From JBBROS01 sp963752225 (GTDB taxonomy: Bacteria > Pseudomonadota > Alphaproteobacteria > Acetobacterales > Acetobacteraceae), in NCBI GenBank assembly GCA_963752225.1, contig CAVVXS010000007.1, positions 1,302,001 to 1,366,000 on the forward strand: DNA of 64,000 bases, read 5' to 3'. Every line of letters starts with the position of its first letter. Position 1 is the first letter of the stretch. Positions 8,879 to 17,702 of this stretch are shown piece after piece. The notes below the pieces were generated by a model. It was not told the DNA's origin. It was given only the letters and a program-made list of their open reading frames with translations, and did no database searches. The translations under genes and the position numbers were made by a program.

Positions 8879-9193
8879 TTGTACAAGCTGACGCTGGTCT
8901 TGCTTCCCGTTGTTATGCTCGGCGGGTGCGCGGGATTGTCGCACGAACCGCCGGTGTCCACAGCACAAACGATGGGGGCCGGACCGCCGAACCAGATGCC
9001 GCAGCCGCCCAACAGCTTACCACCGGGGTCACAAGTGGGTGCGCCCTTCACGCCGGCGACCGGGACCGTCGGCACGACCCGGGTGGGTCCGTCGTCCAAC
9101 CAGGTACCAGCGTCGTCGGCGAAGCAGCCCTTGGCCGGCACCGGCACGGCCACCGCTCCGGCTCAGCCGCACAGTGTCACCAACTGGTACTGA
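8879..9193 (+). CDS. Small proline-rich lipoprotein (TTG start)
   Basis: A 104-residue exported lipoprotein. The start is set by the ribosome site: AAGGAG lies six bases before a TTG, giving M-Y-K-L-T-L-V-L-L-P and then the lipobox LGGC with the lipidated Cys17. Nothing but TTG starts there in this frame. The mature part is low-complexity, rich in Pro, Gly, Thr and Ser, with no recognised domain, which suggests a flexible envelope tether or spacer. It precedes the glycosyltransferase gene by about 130 bases. Confidence 0.7.
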   Translation: MYKLTLVLLPVVMLGGCAGLSHEPPVSTAQTMGAGPPNQMPQPPNSLPPGSQVGAPFTPATGTVGTTRVGPSSNQVPASSAKQPLAGTGTATAPAQPHSVTNWY

Positions 9194-9324
9194 AACCTGG
9201 CGGCCGTGCGGAGCCGTTTCGATCGAGCACGCCGCGACCGCGGGGCTACCTCGTCTCATGCCGGGCCACTCCGTCACCGGCGACGGCCGTCCGCAAGTTG
9301 GACCCATATAACGTCGGAGTTTCA

Positions 9325-10629
9325 ATGGTAATCAATCAGCCGACATCAGGCCAAATTCGCCCTGTTCTTTTGTGTCTGTCGCATTTGCGCTGGGATTTCG
9401 TCTTTCAACGACCACAGCATTTGCTCACCAGAGCCGCACAGACCTATCAGGTCGTATTCATGGAAGAGCCGGTGATGGCCGCATCGGTCGAGCCGGGCCT
9501 TGTTGTCCGCGTCGAGGCGCCGGGGCTGACGATCGTCACGCCGCAATTGCCGTTCGACCTTGATCCGTCCGATGTGGATGCCATTCAGCGAACGCTGCTG
9601 GACCGGCTGCTCCTGCAGCTTGAGGGCGTTCTGGAGGTGGTCTGGTACTACACGCCGATGGCATTCGCCTTTGCCGGGCACCTGAAGCCGCGGACGGTGG
9701 TGTTCGACGCAATGGATCAGTTGTCTGCGTTCGAGGGCGCCTCGCCTCGGCTTGCCCTCCTGGAACGTCAGTTGCTCCGGCGCGCCGATATCGTCTTTGC
9801 CGGTGGCCGCAGCCTGGCGGAGGCGAAGCGGCGTCTCCACGCGAACGTTCATCTCTCTCCGAGCAGCGTCGACGTCAAGCACTTCCAGACGGCCCGGCGT
9901 GAGCATGCGGTCCACGACGAGCCCGCCGATCAGGCTGCCCTGCCCTGGCCCCGGATCGGCTACTTCGGCGTCATCGATGAACGCATCGACTATGCGTTGC
10001 TGGACGCCGTCGCGGCGATGCGGCCGGCTTGGCAGTTCATCTTTCTCGGTCCCACTGCGAAGATCGACCCCGCCACGCTGCCGCAACGACCGAACCTGCA
10101 TTGGCTCGGCATGAAGGCCTATCTGGAGCTGCCGTCCTACCTCGCCGGATGGAATGCCGGGTTGATGCCGTTCGCTCTCAATGAAGCGACCCGATACATC
10201 AGCCCGACCAAGACCCCGGAATTCCTTGCCGCCGGAGTCCCGGTGGTTTCGACGGCCGTTCCGGACGTCGTGACGGACTGGAAGGCCGACGGGCTCGTGC
10301 AGATCGCATCGGGAGCCGCGGAAACGATCACCCAGCTCGAGGCGGTGCTGGCCGGGCATAACCCCGCTTGGCAATCCGCGGTTGACCGTCGCTTGCAGTA
10401 CATGTCGTGGGACGCAACCTGGGCCCGCATGCAACGGACGATCGCGGACCTCGAACCGGGCGGCTCGGTCCGCGGTGGGCATTCGGAAGACCCGGCGACA
10501 CCAGCGATCCCCATCCAGCGGCCGCAATCGGCAGCGAATGCGGCGTGGTTCGGCTGGGGAACTCCCGTCAGCGAAACCGGTCATCAAGGCCCCGGCCCGC
10601 AAACCCGGCCCGGACCGCGGCTGTCGTGA
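9325..10629 (+). CDS. Glycosyltransferase, GT-B fold
   Basis: A 434-residue cytoplasmic glycosyltransferase. Its N-terminus has the LSHLRWDFVFQRPQH signature of a group 1-type family often found beside UDP-galactopyranose mutase genes. The C-terminal nucleotide-sugar domain includes the SPTKTPEFLAAGVPVV motif that binds the donor in GT-B enzymes. The start ATG has CGGAG about six bases upstream; the frame is open further upstream, but that part overlaps the lipoprotein gene. The last 50 residues are Pro/Arg rich and probably disordered. It is followed by a glycosidase and an ABC exporter, suggesting a glycoconjugate pathway. Confidence 0.82.
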   Translation: MVINQPTSGQIRPVLLCLSHLRWDFVFQRPQHLLTRAAQTYQVVFMEEPVMAASVEPGLVVRVEAPGLTIVTPQLPFDLDPSDVDAIQRTLLDRLLLQLEGVLEVVWYYTPMAFAFAGHLKPRTVVFDAMDQLSAFEGASPRLALLERQLLRRADIVFAGGRSLAEAKRRLHANVHLSPSSVDVKHFQTARREHAVHDEPADQAALPWPRIGYFGVIDERIDYALLDAVAAMRPAWQFIFLGPTAKIDPATLPQRPNLHWLGMKAYLELPSYLAGWNAGLMPFALNEATRYISPTKTPEFLAAGVPVVSTAVPDVVTDWKADGLVQIASGAAETITQLEAVLAGHNPAWQSAVDRRLQYMSWDATWARMQRTIADLEPGGSVRGGHSEDPATPAIPIQRPQSAANAAWFGWGTPVSETGHQGPGPQTRPGPRLS

Positions 10630-10717
10630 GTTGGGCTCGCGAGCGCAGTGCGGGTCGCTGCCTGTCGTTGCTCATCGGGCGTCGGCGCCACGAGAATTTG
10701 CCACCACGGGTCATCGC

Positions 10718-11875
10718 ATGAGCGGGTCAGGCGTGACCGGGCGCCCGGTCAGATCTCCCTTCGCGAGCTTCCTCATGGCCGGTTTCGAGGGCTCGTCGCT
10801 CCGGCGGCCGGACGGGGCGCAACTCGACCTCATCGCCGCCACGCGCCACGACGCGCAAGCGGAGGAGGATTACCGCCTCGTCTCGGCGGCGGGGCTGCGC
10901 ACAATCCGGGACGCCGTGCGCTGGCATCTCATCGAGCGCGCACCGGGTTGCTACGACTGGTCGAGCATCCGGCCCATGATCGGTGCCGCGCAAGCGGCGG
11001 GGGTGCAGGTCATATGGGACCTCTGTCATTACGGGGTGCCATCGGACGTCGACCTGTTGGCGCCTTCGTTCCTCGACCGGTTCGCTGCCTTCTGCAGGGC
11101 GTTCGCACTGCTGCTGGAGGCCGAGACGGATGCGGCGCCGATCCTGTGCCCGGTCAACGAGATCTCATTCTGGTCGTGGGCCGGTGGCGACCAAGCCCGC
11201 ATGCATCCAAGCGCCGTGGGTCTTGGTCCGATCCTCAAGCGCCAGCTTGCCGCCGCGTCCATTCGCGCCGTTGACGAGGTCCGAAGCGTGCGGGCCGACG
11301 CTCGCTTCATCCAGGCCGAGCCGCTGATCCATGTGGTGCCAAACCCCGACCTGCCGGAGACGGCTGCGGGGGCTGCTGCCCACCACAATGCCCAGTTCGA
11401 GGCGTTCGACATGATCGCCGGCCGCCTCGCCCCCGAACTCGGCGGCAGTGAAGCGCATCTCGACATGGTCGGGCTGAACTACTACCCCGAAAACCAGCTG
11501 ATGCGGGGCGGCGCCACGGTACCTCTCGGGCATTGGCTATACCGCCCGCTGCGCTCGCTCCTTGCAGATGTGGCGGCCCGCTACGGCCGGCCCCTGCTCA
11601 TCAGCGAGACCGGCGCGGAAGGTGGCAATGGGGCCGGGTGGCTGCACTACGTTTGCGGTGAGGTGCGCGCGGCGATGCGGGCGGACGTTCCAATCGAGGG
11701 CGTCTGCATCTACCCGGTGATGGACTACCCCGGCTGGAAGGATGACCGATACTGCCGCTGCGGACTGCTCCGCACGTCCGACGACTGGGGGCAGCGCCAC
11801 GTCGATGCCGATCTGCTGCAGCAGATCGAGGAGGAGCACATGCTGTTCGGTCGCGCGGCCTGCCTCCTGTCATGA
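10718..11875 (+). CDS. Clan GH-A glycoside hydrolase, beta-glucosidase-like
   Basis: A 385-residue (beta/alpha)8-barrel protein related to family 1 beta-glucosidases but shorter than the usual 440-480. The probable acid/base is Glu148 in CPVNEISF and the nucleophile Glu297 in LLISETGAEG; LNYYPEN (253-259) is a typical GH1-like stretch. No signal peptide is present, so it acts in the cytoplasm or is not a classical scavenging enzyme. The stop overlaps the ABC exporter start by ATGA, indicating coupled expression. The start ATG has no strong ribosome site. Confidence 0.75.
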   Translation: MSGSGVTGRPVRSPFASFLMAGFEGSSLRRPDGAQLDLIAATRHDAQAEEDYRLVSAAGLRTIRDAVRWHLIERAPGCYDWSSIRPMIGAAQAAGVQVIWDLCHYGVPSDVDLLAPSFLDRFAAFCRAFALLLEAETDAAPILCPVNEISFWSWAGGDQARMHPSAVGLGPILKRQLAAASIRAVDEVRSVRADARFIQAEPLIHVVPNPDLPETAAGAAAHHNAQFEAFDMIAGRLAPELGGSEAHLDMVGLNYYPENQLMRGGATVPLGHWLYRPLRSLLADVAARYGRPLLISETGAEGGNGAGWLHYVCGEVRAAMRADVPIEGVCIYPVMDYPGWKDDRYCRCGLLRTSDDWGQRHVDADLLQQIEEEHMLFGRAACLLS

Positions 11876-13668
11876 CCGGGTTGGCGGCGACGAGGAGCTC
11901 GGCCGCGGGGCCGGCGAGTGCCACATCCATGCTGCTCCGTTATGCCCGGCGACAGTTTCGGCTGACCGGCCTCGTGCTGCTGCTGGTGACATGCGGCGCG
12001 TTGACGGCGGTGGCCGCGCAGTACGGCCTCAAACTGGTGGTCGATGCGATGACCGACGGCGCGGCGGCCGCACCTGGGCGCGACGCCGCACTCGTCGCCC
12101 GCAGCGTGGCCGTGTTCCTCGGCCTGCTCGCGCTGGAAAGCGTGTGCTGGCGGCTCGGCGGGTTCCACGGCGCACGGGCCGTCGTGGCCGTGGGTGAGGA
12201 CGTGCGGCTTGATCTCTTTGCCGCGGTGAGCGAACGCTCGTGGACGTTCTTGAGCACGCAGGCGAGCGGGGCGCTGGCCGCCCGGATCGCCGCCGCATCC
12301 TCGGCGGTGACGACGGCGCTGCGTACCCTGATCTGGAACATCGTCCCGCCGGCGACGGACCTGATCGGGTCCGTGGTCGTGCTGTCCCTGGTGGACGCAC
12401 GCATCGGCGGCGCCTTGCTGGCCACCGCGATCCCGCTGACGATCCTGCTGCACCAGATGGGGCGCCGGGGTTTCCCGCTGCACGCAGCCTATCATCGGGA
12501 GGCGGCGTCGGTCGGCGGCGTGCTGGCGGACGTGCTGGGCAACATGGCGACCGTCCATGTGTTCGGCGCGCGTTCGTGGGAGATGGCGAGGCTGCGAACC
12601 CGGATCAAAGCCGAGAACCGGGCTCATGTCGCGAGCTGGATCTTTCTCGAGCGGCTCCGATGCTGGCACGACGCCGTGTTCTGGCTGGTGAATGCCTCCG
12701 TCCTCGCCAGCGCCGTCCTGCTTTGGAGCCATGGGGCCATCACGGGCGGGGGCGTCGTGGTCGCAATGACGCTCACTCTGCGCGTCCTGGCAGGCTCGCG
12801 GGAGATGGCGCTTTCGCTGCTTGGGCTGTCGCAGCAGTTGGGTGCGTTGACGGAGGCGATCGAGGTTCTCGCGGCGCCGGAAGAGCTCGCCGAGGCCGAC
12901 CGCCCCGCTTTGGTGCCCGGCCCCGGGGCGATCGAGATCCAGGGCCTGCACTATGCCGCGGGCCCGGGATGCCCGTTGTTCACCGGCCTCGATCTGGTGA
13001 TCCCGGCCGGGCAGCGCGTCGGGATCGTTGGACCGTCGGGCGCCGGCAAGTCGACGTTGCTGCGCATCACCCAGGGGACGGTCCCGCCCGGGGCGGGACG
13101 GGTCCTCGTCGATGGTCAGGCGTTGGCCGATCACGCCCCGGAAAGCCTGGCCACCGCCTTCTCAGTCGTCACCCAGGAAGTCGGCCTGCTGCAACGGAGC
13201 GTTGCCGAGAACCTCCGTTACGGCCGGAACGGCGCCGACTGGTCGGAGGTGCTGGCGGTGTCCCGCGCCGTCGGCTGCGACACCTTTATCGACGACCTGC
13301 CCCAGGGTTACGACACCACGGTCGGCGAGCGCGGCGTCAAACTCTCGGGCGGGCAGCGGCAGCGGATCGCCGTTGCGCGCGCCCTCCTGCGCCGCGCGCC
13401 CGTGCTGCTGCTGGATGAGGCCACCAGCGCGCTCGATACTCATGCGGAGCGCGAGGTGCTGCAAGCGATCCTCCGCCTCGGGGGCAAGCGGACGATACTC
13501 GCCGTCGCGCATCGGCTTTCGACCGTCATCGACTTCGACCGGATCATCGTCATCGAGAACGGCAAGATCCTCGAAGACGGCGCTCCTGACGAACTGCTCA
13601 CGCAGCCAGGCTACTTCCGGCGGACCTGGCGCCTGCAGCAGAGAGGTGCGGATCCGGTCATCGGTTAG
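11872..13668 (+). CDS. ABC exporter, fused permease and ATPase
   Basis: A 598-residue half-transporter of the MsbA/LapB type. The first 330 residues form a six-helix transmembrane domain. The ATPase has Walker A GPSGAGKST (387-395), signature LSGGQRQR (491-498) and Walker B VLLLDEATSALD (511-522). It presumably works as a homodimer that exports a lipid-linked or glycan substrate, or a small molecule. It overlaps the preceding glycosidase gene by four bases. An internal ATG before LLRYARRQ (residue 20) may be the true start, because the first 19 residues are weakly structured. Confidence 0.9.
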   Translation: MTGLAATRSSAAGPASATSMLLRYARRQFRLTGLVLLLVTCGALTAVAAQYGLKLVVDAMTDGAAAAPGRDAALVARSVAVFLGLLALESVCWRLGGFHGARAVVAVGEDVRLDLFAAVSERSWTFLSTQASGALAARIAAASSAVTTALRTLIWNIVPPATDLIGSVVVLSLVDARIGGALLATAIPLTILLHQMGRRGFPLHAAYHREAASVGGVLADVLGNMATVHVFGARSWEMARLRTRIKAENRAHVASWIFLERLRCWHDAVFWLVNASVLASAVLLWSHGAITGGGVVVAMTLTLRVLAGSREMALSLLGLSQQLGALTEAIEVLAAPEELAEADRPALVPGPGAIEIQGLHYAAGPGCPLFTGLDLVIPAGQRVGIVGPSGAGKSTLLRITQGTVPPGAGRVLVDGQALADHAPESLATAFSVVTQEVGLLQRSVAENLRYGRNGADWSEVLAVSRAVGCDTFIDDLPQGYDTTVGERGVKLSGGQRQRIAVARALLRRAPVLLLDEATSALDTHAEREVLQAILRLGGKRTILAVAHRLSTVIDFDRIIVIENGKILEDGAPDELLTQPGYFRRTWRLQQRGADPVIG

Positions 13669-13916
13669 GCGGAGGAGGGAGAAGTGCGGTTGCACGATCA
13701 CGTTCGTCAAATAACCGGAGGGAAACGCCAATCGACGTTTCTTGGCACGATAGTTGAGCGGCGGTTCTCACAATTGAAAACGCTGCCTTGCTCCGCCGCA
13801 CCCAGGCATAAGCATCGCTGGTGATTTCGCGCTTGTGAGGGCGCAACTGGCGTTGTGTCGGAACCTAATCACCGCAGTTGTGCTCAAGACTGTGAAACCT
13901 ATCCGAGGAGACTTCC

Positions 13917-14789
13917 ATGTCGTTCGATCCCCGCACCGCCTATCCGCAGCCGCCATTCCCGACCCCCAAGCAGCCGATGCCCGGCGAGACGAAGGCGATG
14001 GATCCCCGCCCCGATCACGGGGAGGAAAGCTACAAGGGCAGCGGCCGGCTGGCCGGAAAGGCGGCGCTGATCACCGGCGCCGATAGCGGCATCGGCCGCG
14101 CCATCGCGCTGGCTTTCGCACGCGAAGGGGCCGACGTGGTGATGTCCTACCTCGACGAGCACGAGGACGCGAAGGAAGCCGCATCATGGGTGGAGAAAGC
14201 CGGGCGGCGGGCCGTGCTGCTGCCGGGCGACGTCGGGCAGGAGGCGCACTGCAAAGAGATGGTGAACCGCACCGTGCAGGAGTTCGGCAAGATCGACATC
14301 CTGGTGAACAACGCGGCGTTCCAAGCCTCTCATGAATTGATCGAGGAGATCAGCGCGGAGGAGTGGGATCACACCTTCCGCACCAACCTCTACGCATATT
14401 TCTACCTGGCCAAGGCAGCGGTGGGGCAGATGCCGCCCGGCGGCAGCATCATCGCCACCTCATCGGTCAACGCCAAGACGCCCTCGCCCCAGCTCCTCGC
14501 CTATGCCACCACCAAGGGCGCCATCGCCAACTTCACGGCGGGACTGGCACAGCAGGTGGCGGAGAAGGGCATCCGGGTGAACTGCGTCGGTCCGGGCCCG
14601 GTCTGGACGCCGCTGATCCCGTCGACCATGCCGGAGGACAAGGTGAAGCAGTTCGGCAGCCAGGTTCCGCTTGCCCGTCCCGCCCAGCCCGTCGAACTGG
14701 TGCCGCCCTACGTCATGCTGGCTTCCGACGAGTTGAGCTACATCTCTGGCGCCTATATCCCGGTGACGGGCGGCAAACCCACCTTGTAA
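13917..14789 (+). CDS. SDR family oxidoreductase, general-stress type
   Basis: A 290-residue NAD(P)-dependent short-chain dehydrogenase. The cofactor motif TGADSGIG is at 53-60, NNAA at 131-134, and the catalytic Ser182/Ser183, Tyr196 and Lys200 (YATTK). The 45-residue Pro-rich N-terminal extension (FPTPKQPMPG) is characteristic of the stress-induced SDR group that includes Bacillus YdaD/YhdF-like proteins. Cofactor and substrate are unknown. GAGGAG lies about seven bases before the ATG. It is a single gene, followed by a GC hairpin. Confidence 0.88.
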   Translation: MSFDPRTAYPQPPFPTPKQPMPGETKAMDPRPDHGEESYKGSGRLAGKAALITGADSGIGRAIALAFAREGADVVMSYLDEHEDAKEAASWVEKAGRRAVLLPGDVGQEAHCKEMVNRTVQEFGKIDILVNNAAFQASHELIEEISAEEWDHTFRTNLYAYFYLAKAAVGQMPPGGSIIATSSVNAKTPSPQLLAYATTKGAIANFTAGLAQQVAEKGIRVNCVGPGPVWTPLIPSTMPEDKVKQFGSQVPLARPAQPVELVPPYVMLASDELSYISGAYIPVTGGKPTL

Positions 14790-14798
14790 GCGTCTTTG

Positions 14799-14816
14799 CC
14801 GGCCCAGAAGGGCCGG
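14799..14816 (+). terminator. GC-rich hairpin after the SDR gene
   Basis: CCGGCCC, loop AGAA, GGGCCGG: a perfect 7-base stem 10 bases after the SDR stop. No T run follows, so it may end transcription weakly or protect the 3' end. Confidence 0.45.
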
Positions 14817-14956
14817 TAATCGTTCACTCTGCCCCTGGTGTCTGTCGCCCAAGGCGTTTCAGGCCAGAAAGGCAACGGCGAGCGGAGGCGGTCGGGCTGA
14901 TCCTATACGCACGGCTCCGACCCGCCGCGCGCGACGCTTGCCGACGCGACAGGCGT

Positions 14957-15004
14957 CGTGCTGCCGTCAAGGCGGCGCGACGTGCTGCCGTCAAGGCGGC
15001 GCGA
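14957..15004. repeat. Two perfect 24-base tandem repeats
   Basis: The unit beginning CGTGCTGCCGTCAAGGCG occurs twice head to tail without mismatch, in the 418-base gap between the SDR gene and the second Crp-like gene. Apart from this repeat and a hairpin after the SDR gene, I see nothing in the gap. Replication slippage is the simplest origin. Confidence 0.8.
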
Positions 15005-15207
15005 CGCTAGGGCCGGATCGGTCTCGGCGTCCCAAAAATGTCGGATTGCAACCCAGGATAATGCGGGTCCAGCCGCCCCGTGGTCAGGCTGCTCATGCAG
15101 CGTTTCTATCACGCGGCGTCCCGACTACGGAGCGCTCAGGCCAGGAGAGCGGACTCGGAACATCGGTGCGCAACGTGGCTTTCAGCTCTGGACGACCCAC
15201 CAGCCCG

Positions 15208-16008
15208 ATGACCCGTTCCGACGCTATCAACGGCACCGTTCCTTACCGCAATCGGCTGCTCTCCAGCCTGGCGCCCGAGGCGATCGAACAATTGCGGCCG
15301 CACCTCGCCCGGGTGCCGCTCGTTGCCGGGCAAATCTTGCACGAACGCGGCGAGGCGGTGCGGGACGTCTACTTTTTCGAGCGCGGTCTGGCATCCGTGG
15401 TCGCGTCCACCGAGGAAGAGCATGAGCAAACCGCGGGCAGCGGCGTCGAAATCGGCTTGATGGGCTCGGAGGGCCTGGTGGGCTGGTGGGTGCTGCTTGA
15501 TCCCGCGGCGATCGCCCCCCAGCGCGTCCTCGTGCAAATCGCCGGCCAGGCTTGGCGCATGTCCGAGGCCGATCTGCGTGCGGCGAGCGAACGCCATCCG
15601 GCGCTGCGCAACCTGCTGCTGCGCTACGCCCAGGCGGTGTCGATCCAGGTTGCGCAAACGGCAGCCTGCAATGCCCGCCACGGCTTGACCGAGCGGTTGG
15701 CTCGCTGGCTGCTGATGTCGCTTGACCGGACCGTCGGCGACGAACTGCCGCTCACCCAGGAGTTCCTGGGCCTGATGCTGGGCGTGCGGCGGTCAGGGGT
15801 GACGGTGGCGGCAGGTACGCTGCAGCAAGCCGGACTGATCCGCTACAGCCGTGGCCAGATCAAGGTGCTCGACCGTGCCGGCCTCGAGAGCAGTTCATGT
15901 CAGTGCTACCGAATGGTGCGCGAGCATTTTGACAGACTGCTCGGGCCGACATCAGAACAGACGCGATCTTCTATGTATGAAAGCGCGCATATGAACGTCA
16001 GCGTTTGA
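15208..16008 (+). CDS. Crp/Fnr family transcriptional regulator
   Basis: A 266-residue regulator with an N-terminal cyclic-nucleotide-binding-like barrel (about 15-130) and a C-terminal winged helix of the HTH_Crp_2 type (LPLTQEFLGLMLGVRRSG as recognition region). The motif GLMGSEGLVGWWVLL replaces the usual barrel turn. It looks like the group annotated as Crp/Fnr regulators of unknown ligand in Rhizobiales and Rhodospirillales. The start MTRSDAING is chosen where homology begins; its ribosome site is poor and an upstream GTG cannot be excluded. Confidence 0.82.
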   Translation: MTRSDAINGTVPYRNRLLSSLAPEAIEQLRPHLARVPLVAGQILHERGEAVRDVYFFERGLASVVASTEEEHEQTAGSGVEIGLMGSEGLVGWWVLLDPAAIAPQRVLVQIAGQAWRMSEADLRAASERHPALRNLLLRYAQAVSIQVAQTAACNARHGLTERLARWLLMSLDRTVGDELPLTQEFLGLMLGVRRSGVTVAAGTLQQAGLIRYSRGQIKVLDRAGLESSSCQCYRMVREHFDRLLGPTSEQTRSSMYESAHMNVSV

Positions 16009-16244
16009 CTGAAACAGGTGATTGTCTCAAGTAATACATGACAAGACTACTCGTGGATGATAACGGCACTTCATTGGAACGAGAACCTCCTGAGTGTGTC
16101 AGGAGCTTCAGCAACTCTTGCAGGAGAGTGACAATGGACGGCATCCGAAGATATCTTGATCTACCGCCGTTCACCGCGGCCATCGTTGCGGTCACGCTTG
16201 CGCAGACAAGGACGTCAACACGGCGTCCCGCGTCGCGTCGCGGC

Positions 16245-16655
16245 TCAGGAAGGATCGGGCGTCCCGGAGGTGCCGGCACTGGGGCCGGCCAGCAGGCGTA
16301 TCAGCGACAACAGCTGCGACGCGGCGAATGGCTTGGCCAACAGATAGGCCCCGCTTTCGACCGGCACGGCGTCGGCCACCACGTCGGGTCGGCCAGTCGT
16401 GTAGATCACCGGGATCCCCGGACGCCGGTCGCGCAGCAAGCGCGCCACTGCCAGTCCGTCCAAGCTGCCAGGCATGTGGATGTCGGTCACGAGCACGCTG
16501 AAGGCGTCCGCCTTCGAGGCGATCAAAGCCGAGGCTTGCTCGCCATTCTCAGCCGCGCACACCGCAAACCCGGCGTCAGTCAACTCCTCGGCGAGGATCA
16601 GGCGGATCAGAAAATCGTCTTCGACGAGAAGAATGCACATGCGCGGTCGGTCCAT
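16245..16655 (-). CDS. Single-domain response regulator (receiver only)
   Basis: A 136-residue CheY-like receiver. The acidic pocket is VEDD (Glu12-Asp14), the phosphoacceptor Asp58 lies in LVTDIHMPG, and the conserved lysine is in LLAKPF. There is no output domain, so it must act by protein contact or in a phosphorelay. The start is the ATG before DRPRM; the inner ATG five codons later is equally possible. It is transcribed away from a soluble histidine kinase at 16814, a probable partner. Confidence 0.85.
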   Translation of the reverse strand: MDRPRMCILLVEDDFLIRLILAEELTDAGFAVCAAENGEQASALIASKADAFSVLVTDIHMPGSLDGLAVARLLRDRRPGIPVIYTTGRPDVVADAVPVESGAYLLAKPFAASQLLSLIRLLAGPSAGTSGTPDPS

Positions 16656-16813
16656 CCAGGCATGGTCGTCGCATTGCGGTTGCGACCCATGCAGCACCGC
16701 AACGCACCGCAACGCCGCGTGGTGCCGGTCGGGTTGGCGAGGCACGCGCGATTGACCATGAATGAGACACAAAGCCCTGAAAGATCTGGCGCCAGCATTG
16801 CGGAGAAGGCTTG

Positions 16814-17584
16814 ATGGCCCGCGACCCAGGCCAAAACTTCACGACGGGTGATCCTGGCTACTCCGGAGCAGCGACCCCGGCTGGCAGGTCGGCTGGGCCC
16901 GTTCGGAGAGACGAGGCGGTCCATCTCTGCCCTGCAGCAACCGCCAAGGTCCACGACTTGCGCAACGCGCTGACGGTCGTGCTCGGCAGCCTGGAGCAGC
17001 TGCGACGGCAACCGCTTGACCGGCGAGGACAAGAACAGCGCGACCGAGCCGAGTGGGGCACACGGCACGCCGGGCGGCTCGCCCGCGAACTTCTCTCCGC
17101 AAGCCCCGACGAGGAGGCCGCGGCCGCTATCGTGGACTTGAACGAGGTCGTGCGCGCCTTTGCCGCGTCGGTGGGAGAGCGGGTGGGCAGCGTCCGGCTG
17201 GCGGTGGATCTGGCGCCGGGCACGCTTCCGGCCCGATTTGATCCTGCGGAGCTGGAGCGCGCGCTACTCGATCTCGTCCGCAACGCGGCCGATGTAGCGA
17301 GTGACGGCGGCGGGGTCACGATCCGCACGGCCGGGCACGCGCTAGACGGCCTCGGCAATCAGCCCACGGTCGAGGTCGCCGTGTCCGATACCGGCTCAGG
17401 CAAGGCGCTCGAGGCGGTCCGGCGCGCCACGGAGGCGTTCTACACCACTCAGCAACAGGGCCGCGGCGCCGGGCTGAGCTTGTGGAAGGTGCGGCATTTC
17501 GCGGAGGAGGCAGACGGCAAGGTCGAGATCGAAACCGCCCGAGCCCAAGGTGCCACCGTCAGGATCACGCTTCCCCGCGCTTGA
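16814..17584 (+). CDS. Soluble sensor histidine kinase without sensor domain
   Basis: A 256-residue kinase core. The phosphoacceptor is His47 in HDLRNALTVVLGSLEQL, followed by the N box LLDLVRNAADVA, the G1 box DTGSG and a G2-like GRGAGLSLWKV. There is no transmembrane segment, PAS or GAF domain, only a 40-residue disordered N-terminus, so the input must come from another protein. It starts at ATG 16814 just after a GGAGAAGG ribosome site; a TTG one codon earlier is possible. It is divergent from the single-domain receiver gene, its likely partner. Confidence 0.82.
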   Translation: MARDPGQNFTTGDPGYSGAATPAGRSAGPVRRDEAVHLCPAATAKVHDLRNALTVVLGSLEQLRRQPLDRRGQEQRDRAEWGTRHAGRLARELLSASPDEEAAAAIVDLNEVVRAFAASVGERVGSVRLAVDLAPGTLPARFDPAELERALLDLVRNAADVASDGGGVTIRTAGHALDGLGNQPTVEVAVSDTGSGKALEAVRRATEAFYTTQQQGRGAGLSLWKVRHFAEEADGKVEIETARAQGATVRITLPRA

Positions 17585-17702
17585 GTGGCATATCTTTCGA
17601 TCAGGCGCCGACCGCCAGTTGCGCAGCAAGCAGGTGTTCGGTCCGGCAAAGTCTGACGAATTCTCGGGGCGGAGGAACTCGTCAGACCCTGCTCGCGCGT
17701 TG

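Noticed and set aside
13859..13885. GGAACC upstream of the stress-type SDR gene as an EcfG promoter
   Set aside because: No CGTT-like -10 element occurs at 16-17 bases, so the -35-like sequence alone is not enough.
16134..16814. A frame beginning MDGIRRYLDLPPF with a good ribosome site
   Set aside because: After about 30 codons it runs antisense through the receiver gene. The good-looking start may be the remnant of a lost small gene, but no stop or conserved sequence supports it.
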